Source: Sphingomonas sp. Y57 (lineage in GTDB: Bacteria; Pseudomonadota; Alphaproteobacteria; Sphingomonadales; Sphingomonadaceae). Taken from it: a stretch of DNA of 64,000 bases. Below the pieces are notes generated by a model, which was not told where the DNA came from, did not search any database, and was given only the letters and a program-made list of their open reading frames with translations. The DNA lies in NCBI RefSeq assembly GCF_001015195.1, contig NZ_LDES01000109.1, forward strand, positions 82,188 to 146,187, given 5' to 3'. Positions 26,368-37,953 of the stretch are shown here, one piece after another; the first letter of the stretch is position 1, and every line of letters begins with the position of its first letter. Made by a program: the position numbers and the translations under genes.

Positions 26368-26394
26368 GGGCGGCCCTCGGGCCGCCCTTTTTTT
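26368..26394 (+). terminator. Rho-independent terminator of the tonB-exbBDD operon
   Basis: A perfect stem GGGCGGCCC/GGGCCGCCC is directly followed by seven T residues. It is 24 nt after the second exbD stop. Confidence 0.92.
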
Positions 26395-26410
26395 GTTTGG
26401 AAGTCCCGCC

Positions 26411-26509
26411 CGTCATCCCGGCAAAAGCCGGGAGAACCCTGTCGGCTCGAAAGGCGAAGCAAGGTGAGATCCAGGCGAGGTGAGGTCCGGGCTTTCGCCG
26501 GGATGACCG
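26411..26509. repeat. REP-like inverted repeat pair
   Basis: CGTCATCCCGGCAAAAGCCGGG and, 50 nt later, CCGGGCTTTCGCCGGGATGACCG are inverse copies of the same core. Located between the convergent exbD operon and the PfkB kinase gene. Confidence 0.7.
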
Positions 26510-26531
26510 TGAAGGGATTGGCGGAAGCGAC

Positions 26532-27518
26532 TCAATCGAGCCCGGCGAACTCGCGCAGGGGCACCTCGGGGCGTGCACCGAAATGCGAGATGATCTCGGC
26601 CGCTGCGAGCCCGGCGATGCGCGCGCATTCGGCAAGGGGCAGCCCGCGGGTCAGCCCATGGAGAAAACCGGCCGCATAGAGATCCCCCGCGCCGGTGGTG
26701 TCGACCACCCGCTCGATATGGGCGGCGGGACTGCGCACCCGCTCGGCGCCGCGCACGACCACGGACCCCTCGGCGCTCAGCGTCACCGCTGCCAGTTCTA
26801 CCATGTCGGCGACCCGGTCCAGCGCGGCGTCGAGGTCCTCGGTTTCAAACAGGGCAAGCAATTCGGCCTTGTTGGCGAACAATATGTCGATCCGGTCGCG
26901 GATCAGGTCGAGGAAGTCGGCGCGGTGCCGCACGACGCAGAAGGCGTCGGACAGGGTCAGGGCCACCTTGCGGCCGGCGCCATGCGCGATGTCGGCAGCG
27001 CGATGGAACGCCGCCTTGGCATGCGGCTCGTCGTAGAGATAACCTTCAAGATAGGTGATCTTGGCCGACGCGACGAGAGCCTCGTCGATATCGTCCGGGG
27101 TGAGGTTCACGCAGGCACCGAGGTAGGTGTTCATCGTCCGCTCGGCGTCCGAGGTGACGAAGATGATGCACCGCGCGGTCGACGGTCCGTCGCTCGCCAT
27201 CGGCGTGGTGAAGCGCACGCCCGAGGCGAGCAGGTCGTGGCGATAGGCGGCGCCCAACTCGTCGTCGCGGAGCTTGCCGATATAGCCGCACGAGGCGCCC
27301 AGCGATCCCAGGCCGGCGATGGTGTTGCCCGCCGATCCGCCCGAGGCGCGGGTCGCCGGGCCCATCGCGGCATAGAGCCGTTCGGCGGTCGGCTCGTCGA
27401 TCAGCGTCATGGAGCCCTTGTTCAGCTTGTGCTCGGTCAGGAACGAGTCTTCGGCATGGGCGAGCAGGTCGATGATCGCATTGCCGATTCCGACGACGTC
27501 GAGGGTCGCTTCGGTCAT
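26532..27518 (-). CDS. PfkB-family sugar/nucleoside kinase (adenosine kinase-like)
   Basis: A 328-residue ribokinase-fold kinase. It has VVGIGNAIIDLLAH at the N-terminus, SGGSAGNTIAGLGSLG (substrate region), and the PfkB signature DTTGAGDLYAAGFLHG with the catalytic aspartate of the GAGD anion hole near residue 275. The overall pattern resembles the adenosine/ribokinase group found in alphaproteobacteria; the exact substrate is not certain. The ATG at 27518 has AAGGA 7 nt upstream. Divergent from xdhC. Confidence 0.92.
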   Translation of the reverse strand: MTEATLDVVGIGNAIIDLLAHAEDSFLTEHKLNKGSMTLIDEPTAERLYAAMGPATRASGGSAGNTIAGLGSLGASCGYIGKLRDDELGAAYRHDLLASGVRFTTPMASDGPSTARCIIFVTSDAERTMNTYLGACVNLTPDDIDEALVASAKITYLEGYLYDEPHAKAAFHRAADIAHGAGRKVALTLSDAFCVVRHRADFLDLIRDRIDILFANKAELLALFETEDLDAALDRVADMVELAAVTLSAEGSVVVRGAERVRSPAAHIERVVDTTGAGDLYAAGFLHGLTRGLPLAECARIAGLAAAEIISHFGARPEVPLREFAGLD

Positions 27519-27631
27519 TGATGGTCCTTGCGCTGGGCGGTCCGCCCGTGAAATGGAAGGCCAACCCATGCCTCGCGCATCGGGCGCGGGCAAGCCCCAC
27601 GCATCGCGGAACCGGAGCCACGACCATCCTC

Positions 27632-28573
27632 ATGCTCGACGAACTCGACGATCTTTTCGCCAAGGCAGGCCTCTGGCTTGCGGCCGGCCATGGCGTCGCG
27701 CTGGCGACCGTGATGCAGACCTGGGGCTCGGCTCCACGCCGGCGCGGGTCACATGCGATCATCCGCGACGACGGGCTGTTCGAAGGATCGGTCAGCGGCG
27801 GTTGCGTCGAGGGCGACGTGCTGGTCGCGGCGCAGGCGCTGCTCGCGGCGGGCGGCGGCTTCGAGCGGCGCGACTATGGCGTCCAGGATGACGAGGCCTG
27901 GAGCTTCGGCCTGGCCTGCGGCGGCAGCATCGCCGTCCTGATCCAGACGATCGACGACGCCCATGTCCCGCCCGCGCTGCTCGCTCGCATCGCTGCCGAG
28001 CGCCGGGCGGGGCGGGCGATCGCCGTCGCCAGCGATCTGGCCACCGGCGCGGCCACCGAAGCGGCACGCGACGCGGGCGATGGGGAGGGGCGCTTCGTGA
28101 ACGTCTATCCGCCGCCGCTCAGGATGATGATTGTCGGCGCGGTCCATGTCAGCCAGCATCTCGTCCCGCTCGCGCGTCAGCTCGGCTATCGCGTCCAGCT
28201 CGTCGATCCGCGCGACAGCTTCGCGGCTGCCGACCGTTTCGCCGGGATCGACGTCGACACGCGATGGCCCGACGAGGCGATGGCCGAGTGGCGCCCCGAC
28301 GGCGGCACCGCAGTGGTCACGCTGACCCACGATCCCAAGATCGACGATCCGGCGCTGATCGCGGCGCTCGGCAGCGATGCCTTCTACATCGCCGCGCTCG
28401 GATCGCGCCGAACCCATGCGAAGCGGATCGAACGGCTGACGGCCGCAGGCTGCACGGCCGAGGCGATAGCCCGAATCGACGGCCCGGCCGGCCTGCCGAT
28501 CGCCGCCGCCACCCCTGCGGAGATCGCGCTATCGATTCTGGCCGGCGCGACGGCGGCGTTGCGCGGCGCGTGA
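27632..28573 (+). CDS. xdhC: XdhC-family molybdenum hydroxylase maturation factor
   Basis: XdhC binds molybdenum cofactor, promotes its sulfuration and inserts it into xanthine-dehydrogenase-family enzymes. 313 residues. The N-terminal XdhC/CoxI domain shows TWGSAPRRRGSHAIIRDDG and FEGSVSGGCVEGDV; a Rossmann-type C-terminal domain contains MMIVGAVHVSQHLVPLARQL and YIAALGSRRTHAKR. Translationally coupled (GTGA) to the mocA-like gene. No molybdenum hydroxylase subunit gene is in the window, so the client is encoded elsewhere. Confidence 0.93.
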   Translation: MLDELDDLFAKAGLWLAAGHGVALATVMQTWGSAPRRRGSHAIIRDDGLFEGSVSGGCVEGDVLVAAQALLAAGGGFERRDYGVQDDEAWSFGLACGGSIAVLIQTIDDAHVPPALLARIAAERRAGRAIAVASDLATGAATEAARDAGDGEGRFVNVYPPPLRMMIVGAVHVSQHLVPLARQLGYRVQLVDPRDSFAAADRFAGIDVDTRWPDEAMAEWRPDGGTAVVTLTHDPKIDDPALIAALGSDAFYIAALGSRRTHAKRIERLTAAGCTAEAIARIDGPAGLPIAAATPAEIALSILAGATAALRGA

Positions 28574-29142
28574 GCGTCGGCGCGATCCTGCTGGCGGCGG
28601 GCAGCGCGCGCCGTATGGGTTCCGACAAGCTGGCGGCCGATCTGGGCGGCCGACCGCTGGCCCTCCACGCGTTCGAGGCGATCCTCGCCGCCGGCATCGA
28701 TCGGCCGATTGTCGCTGTCGCCCCCGGCAGCGCCCTCGCCGCGCTGTTCGCCGGTCGTGCTCGCCTCGTCATGGTCGAGGATCATGCTCTCGGCATGGGA
28801 CACTCGCTCGCGGCGGCGATCGCGGCGGCACCGGGCGACTGGAGCGCGGCGATCATCGGCCTCGCCGACATGCCCTTCGTCCGCCCCGAAACCCTGCGCG
28901 CGCTCGCCGCCGCCTCCGCGCCTGATGGCATCGTTCGCCCGGTCTTCTCTGGGATCTACGGCAATCCGGTGGCGTGGGGCCGCGATCATTTCCCGGCTCT
29001 GGCGCGCCTGCGTGGCGACAAGGGCGGCCGGGACATCCTCGCCCGCCATCCGCCGACGCCGCTGGTCTGCGACGATCCGGGTGTGACGATCGACATCGAC
29101 ACGCCCGATGCGCTCGCTGCGGCGCGGGCGAAACTTTTATAG
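28570..29142 (+). CDS. MocA-like molybdenum cofactor nucleotidyltransferase
   Basis: A 190-residue NTP-transferase-fold protein starting at a GTG that overlaps the xdhC stop. AILLAAGSARRMGSDKL is the nucleotide-binding signature; IIGLADMPFVRPETL and GNPVAWGRDHFPAL are typical of MocA/CoxB-type enzymes. These attach CMP to Mo-molybdopterin for molybdenum hydroxylases. Coupling with xdhC supports this over the MobA (GTP) assignment. Confidence 0.9.
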   Translation: MSVGAILLAAGSARRMGSDKLAADLGGRPLALHAFEAILAAGIDRPIVAVAPGSALAALFAGRARLVMVEDHALGMGHSLAAAIAAAPGDWSAAIIGLADMPFVRPETLRALAAASAPDGIVRPVFSGIYGNPVAWGRDHFPALARLRGDKGGRDILARHPPTPLVCDDPGVTIDIDTPDALAAARAKLL

Positions 29143-29148
29143 CGGGCG

Positions 29149-31644
29149 CTACAATGATCGCAGCGCCGCTGCCGGACGCGCCGCCAGTACCGGCAGCGAA
29201 CCGAGCAGGCCGATGCCGAGCGTGCCGAGCGCCCCGGCCGCGAGCGTCGCCAATATGATCGGCCAGTCGGGTGCCCAGGCCAGCTCGAAGATCCGCGTGA
29301 CGACGTACCAGCCCGCCGCCGTTCCCGCCGCCAGGGCCAGCAAGGCGATGACGGTCGCCAGCAGGGCATATTCGATGGCCTGAGCCGCCAGGATCTGCCG
29401 GCGGCTCGCGCCGAGCAGCTTGAGCAGCACCGCGTCGTAGAGCCGCGCGCGGCGCGAGGCGGCGACCGCACCGACCAGCACCGCGACGCCAGCCGCCAGC
29501 GCGACCGACGCCGCCGCGCGGATCGCGGTGGCAAGCTGGCCGAAGATCGACGAGACCTGTTCGACCACGTCCTTGACCCGGATCAGCGAAACCGAGGGGA
29601 AGCCCGCGATCACCGCGCGGTTCACCGCCGCCTCCCGCGCATCGGGGATGGCGATCGTCGCCATATAGCTGTGCGGCGCGCCTTCGAGCGCCCCCGGCGC
29701 GAAGATGATGCCGAAGTTGAACCCCATCGTCTCCCAATTGACCCGCCGGATCGAGGCTATGGTCGTCTCGATCTCGACCCCGAGCACCGACAGCGTCATC
29801 CGGTCGCCAGGCTTGAGGTCGAGCGCCTTTGCCGCCTGCTCCTCGACCGAGATCAGCGGCGGTCCGGCATAGTCGGCGGGCCACCATCGTCCGGCGACGA
29901 TCTCATTGCCCTCGGCAAGCCTGGCCGAATAGGTCAGCCCGCGGTCGCCGTTGAGGATCCAGGCGCCCTTGGGAACAGGCTTCATGTCGGTTACGCGGAT
30001 GCCGCGCACCGCGACCACCGAGCCGCGCAGCGAGGGCACGCTGTCGATCTTCGCCTCGGGCGCGCGGGCGAGCACGGTCGAGCGGAACCGGTCGATGTCC
30101 TCGGTCGGCACGTCGAGGGCGAAGAAGCTGGGCGCGACCGCGGGGACGGTCTTCTCGATCTGATGGGTCAGGCTGGTCTGCACCACGGCGAGCACCACGA
30201 ACAGGGTGAGGCCGAGGCCGAGCGCGACGATCAGCCGGTCGGTCTGCGCCGCCGGGCGGTGGAGATTGGCGATGGCGAGGCGCAGCAGCGGCCGGCGCGG
30301 GCGGGGCAGGGAGCGGGCGCCGCGCCGGACCAGCCAGCCGATCGCGCCGAGCAGCGCGAAAATGCCGGCGGTGGCGGCGAGAAAACCGGCGCTCAGCATC
30401 GGCTGCCGCGCGGTTGCCACGGCGAGCAGGGCGATCCCCAGCCCCGCGCCAAGCATCGGCAGCAGCACCCGCCAGCGCGGCCAGCCCAGCGGCTCGACCC
30501 GCGCGCGGAAGATTGCCGCCGGGCTCACCTGTCCCGCCCGCGCCAGCGGCGAGAGGCTGAACAGCAGCGCCGCGAGCAGGCCGTAGATGGCGCTGATCAG
30601 CAGCGGCAGCGGGAATATCGCGAACTTCGGCGCGACCGGCAGCGCGTCCCCAGCCAGCCAGCCGACGATCGCGGGCACCGCCGCGCCGACGGCCAGGCCG
30701 GCGGCGATCGCCCCCGCCGAGACGATCGCGACCTGGATCAGATAGATGCGGAAGATGGTGGCGGAGGAGGCCCCCAGAATCTTGAGCGTGGCGATCCCGG
30801 GCCGCCGCTGGTCGAGCCAGGAGGCGACGCCGTTGCCGACGCCGATCCCGGCGACGACGAGGGCGGTCAGCCCGACCAGGGTCAGGAACTGGCCGAGCTG
30901 GTCGACCAGCCGGCGCAGCCCGCGCGCGGCATTGGTGCGGTCGGTGACCTCCCAATTGGCGTCGTGGAAGCGTTCGCCGAGCCGTTCGGCGATCGCATGG
31001 GCGTCGCGGTCGGCGGGCAGGCGGATGCGGTAGCGTGCAGTGAACAAGCTGCCGGGCTGGACGAGCCTGGTCGCCGCCAGTCCCTCGCGCGAGACGAGGA
31101 TGCTCGGTCCTAGGGTAAATCCCTCGCCGACCCGGTCGGGTTCCTCCGCAATCATCCCCGCGACGCGGAAGCTCGTCTCGCCGACGCGCAGCGGGTCGCC
31201 GATCCGGAGCGACAGTCGTTCGGCCAAGGCAGGGGCGATCATCGCGTCGAGCCCGGCGGGACGGGGGGAGAGTGCACCGGGCTCCAGCCGGAGGGCGCCG
31301 TAGAGCGGCCAGCGGTCATCAACGCTCTTGAACTCGGCGAGCACCGCGGCGGTCGCGTCGACGCGCGATGCCATGGCGCGCAGCCGGATCGTCTCGGACA
31401 CCGTGCCCTGCCGGGCAAAGGCGGCGCGCTCGTCGGGCGCGGCCTCGCGCTGGGCGACGCGCATCTCGATGTCGCCGCCCAGTATCTCGCGGCCGCGGCT
31501 GTCGAGCTCGGCGGTGATCGCGCGCGACAGGCTGCCGACCCCGGCCAGCCCGGCGACGCCGAGGAACAGGCAGATGATCAGCAGGCGAAGCCCCTTGAGC
31601 CCGCCACGCATGTCGCGCAGCGCCAGGGCCCAGGCGGCCTTCAC
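29149..31644 (-). CDS. ABC transporter permease, FtsX-like (YbbP type)
   Basis: An 831-residue inner-membrane permease. A first helix near residue 20-40 (LRLLIICLFLGVAGLAGVG) precedes a large periplasmic domain, then FtsX cores of three or four helices in the middle and at the C-terminus, with an additional hydrophobic pair between. This is the two-FtsX layout of the YbbP/COG3127 family. It overlaps the ATP-binding gene by 4 nt (ATGA) and with it forms one exporter. In related genomes the pair often adjoins a TesA-like esterase gene; none is here. Confidence 0.92.
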   Translation of the reverse strand: MKAAWALALRDMRGGLKGLRLLIICLFLGVAGLAGVGSLSRAITAELDSRGREILGGDIEMRVAQREAAPDERAAFARQGTVSETIRLRAMASRVDATAAVLAEFKSVDDRWPLYGALRLEPGALSPRPAGLDAMIAPALAERLSLRIGDPLRVGETSFRVAGMIAEEPDRVGEGFTLGPSILVSREGLAATRLVQPGSLFTARYRIRLPADRDAHAIAERLGERFHDANWEVTDRTNAARGLRRLVDQLGQFLTLVGLTALVVAGIGVGNGVASWLDQRRPGIATLKILGASSATIFRIYLIQVAIVSAGAIAAGLAVGAAVPAIVGWLAGDALPVAPKFAIFPLPLLISAIYGLLAALLFSLSPLARAGQVSPAAIFRARVEPLGWPRWRVLLPMLGAGLGIALLAVATARQPMLSAGFLAATAGIFALLGAIGWLVRRGARSLPRPRRPLLRLAIANLHRPAAQTDRLIVALGLGLTLFVVLAVVQTSLTHQIEKTVPAVAPSFFALDVPTEDIDRFRSTVLARAPEAKIDSVPSLRGSVVAVRGIRVTDMKPVPKGAWILNGDRGLTYSARLAEGNEIVAGRWWPADYAGPPLISVEEQAAKALDLKPGDRMTLSVLGVEIETTIASIRRVNWETMGFNFGIIFAPGALEGAPHSYMATIAIPDAREAAVNRAVIAGFPSVSLIRVKDVVEQVSSIFGQLATAIRAAASVALAAGVAVLVGAVAASRRARLYDAVLLKLLGASRRQILAAQAIEYALLATVIALLALAAGTAAGWYVVTRIFELAWAPDWPIILATLAAGALGTLGIGLLGSLPVLAARPAAALRSL

Positions 31645-32327
31645 GCGGCCGCCCGGTCGGAAATGATCGCGCCGTCGCGCATCTCGACGATCCGGGCGCA
31701 GCGCGCCGCCAGTGCCGGATCATGCGTGATGACGAGCAGGGTCGCGCCGGTCTCGCGCTGGCGGTCGAACAGCAGGTCCATGATCGTCTCGCCGGTCGCG
31801 CCGTCGAGATTGCCGGTCGGCTCGTCGGCGAACAGGATGGCGGGGCGTGCCGCGGTGGCGCGGGCGATCGCCACCCGTTGCTGCTCGCCGCCCGAAAGCT
31901 GCGACGGATAATGGTCGAGCCGATGGCCAAGGCCGACCGCCTCCAGCTCCGCGGCGGCGCGGGCGAAGGCATCGGCCTCGCCGGCCAGCTCGAGCGGTAC
32001 CGCGACATTTTCGAGCGCGGTCATCGTCGGCAGCAGGTGGAAGGCCTGGAGGATGATGCCGATGCGCCCACGCCGCGCGGCAGCGAGCGCATCCTCGTCG
32101 AGCCGGCCGAAGTCGAGGCCAGCGATGTCGATCTGGCCGCCATCCGCGCGTTCGAGCCCCGACAGCACCGCCATCAGCGACGACTTGCCCGATCCCGAGG
32201 GCCCGAGCAGCGCCACCGTCTCGCCCGCCCGGATCGCGAGGTCGATGCCCTTGAGAATATCGACCCGTGCCGATCCCTTGCCCAGCGCGAGACGAACGGC
32301 GCGGGCGTCGATGATGGATTCTGTCAT
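31641..32327 (-). CDS. ABC transporter ATP-binding protein (YbbA/LolD type)
   Basis: A 228-residue ATPase with Walker A LLGPSGSGKSSLMAVLSG, Q-loop IILQAFHLLPTMTALEN, signature LSGGEQQRVAIARA and Walker B ILFADEPTGNLDG, plus H-loop VITHDPALA. It fits the MacB/LolD/YbbA subfamily and powers the FtsX-like permease downstream. ATG at 32327; the frame is open to 32444. Confidence 0.95.
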   Translation of the reverse strand: MTESIIDARAVRLALGKGSARVDILKGIDLAIRAGETVALLGPSGSGKSSLMAVLSGLERADGGQIDIAGLDFGRLDEDALAAARRGRIGIILQAFHLLPTMTALENVAVPLELAGEADAFARAAAELEAVGLGHRLDHYPSQLSGGEQQRVAIARATAARPAILFADEPTGNLDGATGETIMDLLFDRQRETGATLLVITHDPALAARCARIVEMRDGAIISDRAAA

Positions 32328-32419
32328 GCGGGGGGCCGGAGTCCTCGGTTGTTGCCGCAGTGGAACATGAGGATTGGGCGCGCGCCGATCAATGGGGGCG
32401 GATGAAAAAGCTCTCCCAC

Positions 32420-32501
32420 CCGTCATGCCGGCGGAGGCCGGCATGACGGGAGAGAGGAGAAGAGGCCGACGCAGGAGATGCGGGCTCCGCCGGCATGACG
32501 G
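32420..32501. repeat. REP-like palindromic repeat
   Basis: CGTCATGCCGGCGGAGGCCGGCATGACGG is a self-complementary unit, followed 30 nt later by a half-unit GGCTCCGCCGGCATGACGG. It lies between the ABC transporter gene and the clpA terminator. Confidence 0.7.
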
Positions 32502-32506
32502 TAATC

Positions 32507-32535
32507 AAAAAAAGCCCGCCTCTTTCGAGACGGGC
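32507..32535 (-). terminator. Rho-independent terminator of clpA
   Basis: On the minus strand a GCCCGTCTC-GAAA-GAGGCGGGC stem with one wobble pair is followed by seven T residues, 18 nt after the clpA stop. Confidence 0.92.
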
Positions 32536-32553
32536 CTTTCTCGTTCCGAAGGT

Positions 32554-34869
<2,316 letters not shown>

Positions 34870-34992
34870 GGTCGTTCTACTCCATTCGGCATGGGCCGAG
34901 CCATGCCGCTGCACCATATGTCGGATGCCTGAGGCCGTTCATCAAGACCTCCTGCCGGAGCAAGCGGGCACCGCTTTCCGGCAGACGCGTCC

Positions 34993-35196
34993 TCATCGCT
35001 TGAATAGGCTTTCGGCCGTTGCGCGATGGTTAAGGGCGTTCTTGATCTTGCTCCTGCACCGCTCGATCTCGCCATGCAGCGCAGCGATGCGGGCTTCCAG
35101 CTCGTCCACGGACAGATGATCGATGTCCTGCCGGATGAGTTGCGTCACCGGATCGTCGGGGCGCTTCGCGAAAAGATCGTCGGGCTCCATGCGCAT
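34993..35196 (-). CDS. DUF1192 family small protein
   Basis: 67 residues: an acidic N-terminus (MRMEPDDLFAKRPDDP) and a predicted coiled-coil helix LSVDELEARIAALHGEIERC ending AESLFKR. This matches DUF1192, a small alphaproteobacterial family of unknown function. An alternative ATG two codons later would shorten it to 65. It lies upstream of clpA on the same strand with a 123-nt gap and is divergent from the quinone oxidoreductase gene. Confidence 0.85.
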   Translation of the reverse strand: MRMEPDDLFAKRPDDPVTQLIRQDIDHLSVDELEARIAALHGEIERCRSKIKNALNHRATAESLFKR

Positions 35197-35272
35197 AACG
35201 TTGACCGTGGCGGGCCGCATGTCAATAAACCGTGCGAGATGCACGCCTCGGCAAGGCCGAAAAGGGAGACCA

Positions 35273-36268
35273 ATGGTCGAGATTCCCGACTGGATGACCG
35301 CGATAGACCCCGAAGGCAAGGGTGGTCCCGAGATACTGCAGCCGGTGCGCCGCCCCGTTCCCCGGCCGGGGCCGGGACAGGTGCTGATCCGAGTCGCGGC
35401 GGCGGGGGTCAATCGCCCCGATGTCGCCCAGCGCAACGGCGCCTACCCGCCGCCGCCGGGCGCGCCGTCGATCCTTGGCCTTGAGGTGGCAGGCGAGATT
35501 GTCGCGCTGGGGGAAGGGGCGCTGCCAGAGCTGTTGGGACAGCCGGTCTGCGCGCTCGTCGCCGGCGGCGGCTATGCTGATTATGTGGTGGCCGAGGCCG
35601 GGCTGTGCCTGCCGGTTCCTAACACATTGTCGATGGTCGAGGCCGCGGCCATTCCGGAGACGCTCTTCACCGTGTGGAGCAACGTCTACGAGCGCGCCTA
35701 CGCCGCCGAGGGCGACCGGCTGCTCGTCCATGGCGGCACCAGCGGGATCGGTACGATGGCGATCCTGCTCGGTCGCATTTTCCAGGTCGAGACGATCGTC
35801 ACCGCGGGCTCGGACGAGAAATGTGCGGCCGCGATCAGGCTGGGCGCCGCCCATGCAATCAACTACCGCAGCCAGGACTATGTCGCGGAGATCGAGCGCA
35901 TCACCGGCGGAAAGGGCGTGAACATCGTCCTCGACATGGTGGGCGGCGGCTATGTGCCGCGCAATATCGATTGCCTGGCCGAAGACGGCCGCCATGTATC
36001 GATCGCGGTACTGGGCGGCGCGAAGGCCGAAATCCCGATCTGGAAGATCATGCAGAAGCGGCTGACGCTCACCGGATCCACGCTGCGGCCGCGTAGCGTC
36101 GCCTTCAAGACGGCGGTAGCCGAGGAGATTTCCTCCGTCGTCTGGCCCCATGTCGAGGAAGGGCGCCTGAAGCCGGTGATCGACGCGACCTTCCCGCTCG
36201 TCCAGGCGGCTGACGCGCATCGGCGCCTGGACGAGGATCATGTCGGGAAGGTCGTGCTGGTCATCTGA
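35273..36268 (+). CDS. NAD(P)H-quinone oxidoreductase, zeta-crystallin/PIG3-like
   Basis: A 331-residue MDR-superfamily enzyme without structural zinc cysteines. The catalytic domain has IRVAAAGVNRPDVAQRNGAY and GLEVAGEIVALGEG; the nucleotide-binding domain has LLVHGGTSGIGTMAILLG. It matches the PIG3/TP53I3-type quinone reductases. GGGAG precedes the ATG. The 36 nt between 35197 and 35272 plus flanks must hold both divergent promoters. Confidence 0.93.
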   Translation: MVEIPDWMTAIDPEGKGGPEILQPVRRPVPRPGPGQVLIRVAAAGVNRPDVAQRNGAYPPPPGAPSILGLEVAGEIVALGEGALPELLGQPVCALVAGGGYADYVVAEAGLCLPVPNTLSMVEAAAIPETLFTVWSNVYERAYAAEGDRLLVHGGTSGIGTMAILLGRIFQVETIVTAGSDEKCAAAIRLGAAHAINYRSQDYVAEIERITGGKGVNIVLDMVGGGYVPRNIDCLAEDGRHVSIAVLGGAKAEIPIWKIMQKRLTLTGSTLRPRSVAFKTAVAEEISSVVWPHVEEGRLKPVIDATFPLVQAADAHRRLDEDHVGKVVLVI

Positions 36269-36355
36269 CGCCAAAACCTTCTCGCCATTCCCCCGAAACC
36301 AGGACTCCCGCTATCGAGGAAATGACGGAAGGCGAGGGTAACCGCTTCAGCCTAT

Positions 36356-36961
36356 TTACTTGTCCAGGCTCTTGGCGTGTTCGAGGTGCTTCTGAACCAC
36401 GGGCGCGATCTCGCCGGCCGCAGTCTTGAGCGACGCAGTGTCGCCATGCTCGGCATAGTCGCGCATCAGCACCAGCGCGTCCTCATGGGCATCGACCTGA
36501 TCGTCGATATAGGCCTCGTCGAACGCGGCGCCCTTCTTGGTGCGCAGCTCGGCAAGATCCTCATTCTGGTCCTCGGTTAGCGTGGCATTGGGAGTGATGG
36601 CGGGGGTCGCAGCGGCGGCTGCCGCCTTGATCTTTGCGGTCGACTCGGTGTGCGCCTTGATCATCTCGGCAGCGAAGTCCTTGACGGCCTGAGACGATGC
36701 GTTGGTCTGCGCGATCTTGGCCGCAGCGATCTCGAACGCGTCGGACCTCGCCGCCTTGTCGACAAAGTCCTTGGCGGTGGGGGTCGGTGTCATCGCCTGC
36801 TGCACGTCGACCATGGCATTCGACGCCATCGCACCGGCCGTATCGGCGGTGCTCGCCGCGCTATTGGCGACGCTGTCGGCCGTTTGCTCGGCCTTCTTGT
36901 CGCATCCGGCAAGGCTCAGGGCGAGCGCGGCCGTCGATGCGATCAAAAAATGTCTATACAT
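36356..36961 (-). CDS. DUF4142 lipoprotein
   Basis: A 201-residue predicted lipoprotein: a signal peptide with lipobox LSLAGC (Cys about 20), an Ala/Ser/Asp-rich linker, then a helical DUF4142 domain (AKDFVDKAARSDAFEIAAAK ... FAAEMIKAHTES). DUF4142 is a four-helix ferritin-like fold of unknown role. GGAGG sits 7 nt before the ATG. The start lies inside the last codons of the DUF72 gene (8-nt overlap), so it is translated from that mRNA. Confidence 0.92.
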   Translation of the reverse strand: MYRHFLIASTAALALSLAGCDKKAEQTADSVANSAASTADTAGAMASNAMVDVQQAMTPTPTAKDFVDKAARSDAFEIAAAKIAQTNASSQAVKDFAAEMIKAHTESTAKIKAAAAAATPAITPNATLTEDQNEDLAELRTKKGAAFDEAYIDDQVDAHEDALVLMRDYAEHGDTASLKTAAGEIAPVVQKHLEHAKSLDK

Positions 36962-37724
36962 TATCCGTCCTCCTACGTGGCGGGCTGTAAACGACTGGGC
37001 TTGCGGGGCGTTCCGGAGAAGCGGGTTTCGCCTGAAGCTCGAGGGCATTGCCGATCGCGGCCATCGACGCGGTATTGTCGAAGATGCACCAGCCGCCGCG
37101 CTTCCGCAGTTGCGCGGCGTAGCGGTTCAAATCGGCTCCGGCATAGGCCGAGCGGTACATCACCGGCGAGCCGTGCAGCCGGAAATAGACCAGGCCCGGC
37201 CAGCCGCCAGGTTCCCCCGCGCCCTGCACCGGGGCGGGATCGGCGGCGACGCGGGCGACGCGATGATCGGCCAGCAGCCGGTCTGCCGCGCCGGTGAACC
37301 AACTCGGGTGACGCGGCTCGCACGCGATCGGAACGTCGGTCGCCGCGTGGTACAGCTCCAGGAACGCGGACAGCAGACCTGCTTCGAAGGCCAGGGACGG
37401 TGGCAATTGGAGCAGCAATACGCCCAGCTTCCCGCCCAGTCCGCCGATTCCCCCGAGGAAAAGATCCAGGGCCTCGTCACAGGCGGCGAGGCGGAGCTCA
37501 TGGCTGATCCGCCGTGGGATCTTCACCGCGAACCGGAAGTCTCCACCGACACTTGCCGCCCAGCGCCGGTAGGTGTCGACGCGATGCGGGCGATGGAAGC
37601 TGCTGTTGATCTCGACCGCGTCGAAACGGGCCGAATAGCGTTCGAGATGCGTTCCCTCGTTGGGGAAGGCGGCGGCATGGATCGACGGGATCGACCAGCC
37701 GGCGGTGCCGATCCGCACGCGCAT
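36954..37724 (-). CDS. DUF72 (YecE-like) TIM-barrel protein
   Basis: A 256-residue TIM-barrel protein of the DUF72/YecE family. RIGTAGWSIPS at the N-terminus, FDAVEINSSFHRPHR, FRFAVKIPRRISHE and VYFRLHGSPVMYRSAY are the characteristic blocks. Its biochemical function is not established; related proteins have been linked to a DNA- or RNA-nuclease-like barrel. It abuts the KTSC gene (1-nt overlap) and overlaps the DUF4142 gene. Confidence 0.92.
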   Translation of the reverse strand: MRVRIGTAGWSIPSIHAAAFPNEGTHLERYSARFDAVEINSSFHRPHRVDTYRRWAASVGGDFRFAVKIPRRISHELRLAACDEALDLFLGGIGGLGGKLGVLLLQLPPSLAFEAGLLSAFLELYHAATDVPIACEPRHPSWFTGAADRLLADHRVARVAADPAPVQGAGEPGGWPGLVYFRLHGSPVMYRSAYAGADLNRYAAQLRKRGGWCIFDNTASMAAIGNALELQAKPASPERPASPVVYSPPRRRTDNV

Positions 37725-37918
37725 CAGCGGCGGGTGAACGCGAAATGGTCGCGGATGCGGGCGTTGAAGAAGCGCCCCTTCGACCGCGCGGCGCGCATCG
37801 CCGCGACGATCCGCGCCGGCACGTCATGATAGCTGTAGCGCCGGCCGGTCACGAACTCGATGTCGAGCCGCCGCGCCGCGGCGTCATAGTCGAAGCTGCG
37901 GATGACCGAGGAAGGCAT
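37724..37918 (-). CDS. KTSC domain protein
   Basis: A 64-residue protein that is essentially one KTSC domain: SVIRSFDYDAAARRLDIEF, GRRYSYHDVPARIVAAMRAA and SKGRFFNARIRDHFAF. The lysine-tRNA-synthetase-like name comes from a C-terminal domain found in some LysRS proteins; stand-alone copies have no assigned function. It overlaps the DUF72 gene start. Confidence 0.88.
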   Translation of the reverse strand: MPSSVIRSFDYDAAARRLDIEFVTGRRYSYHDVPARIVAAMRAARSKGRFFNARIRDHFAFTRR

Positions 37919-37953
37919 GTCCCGGAAACGCGCCAGCGGGCATCCCGCTCCCC

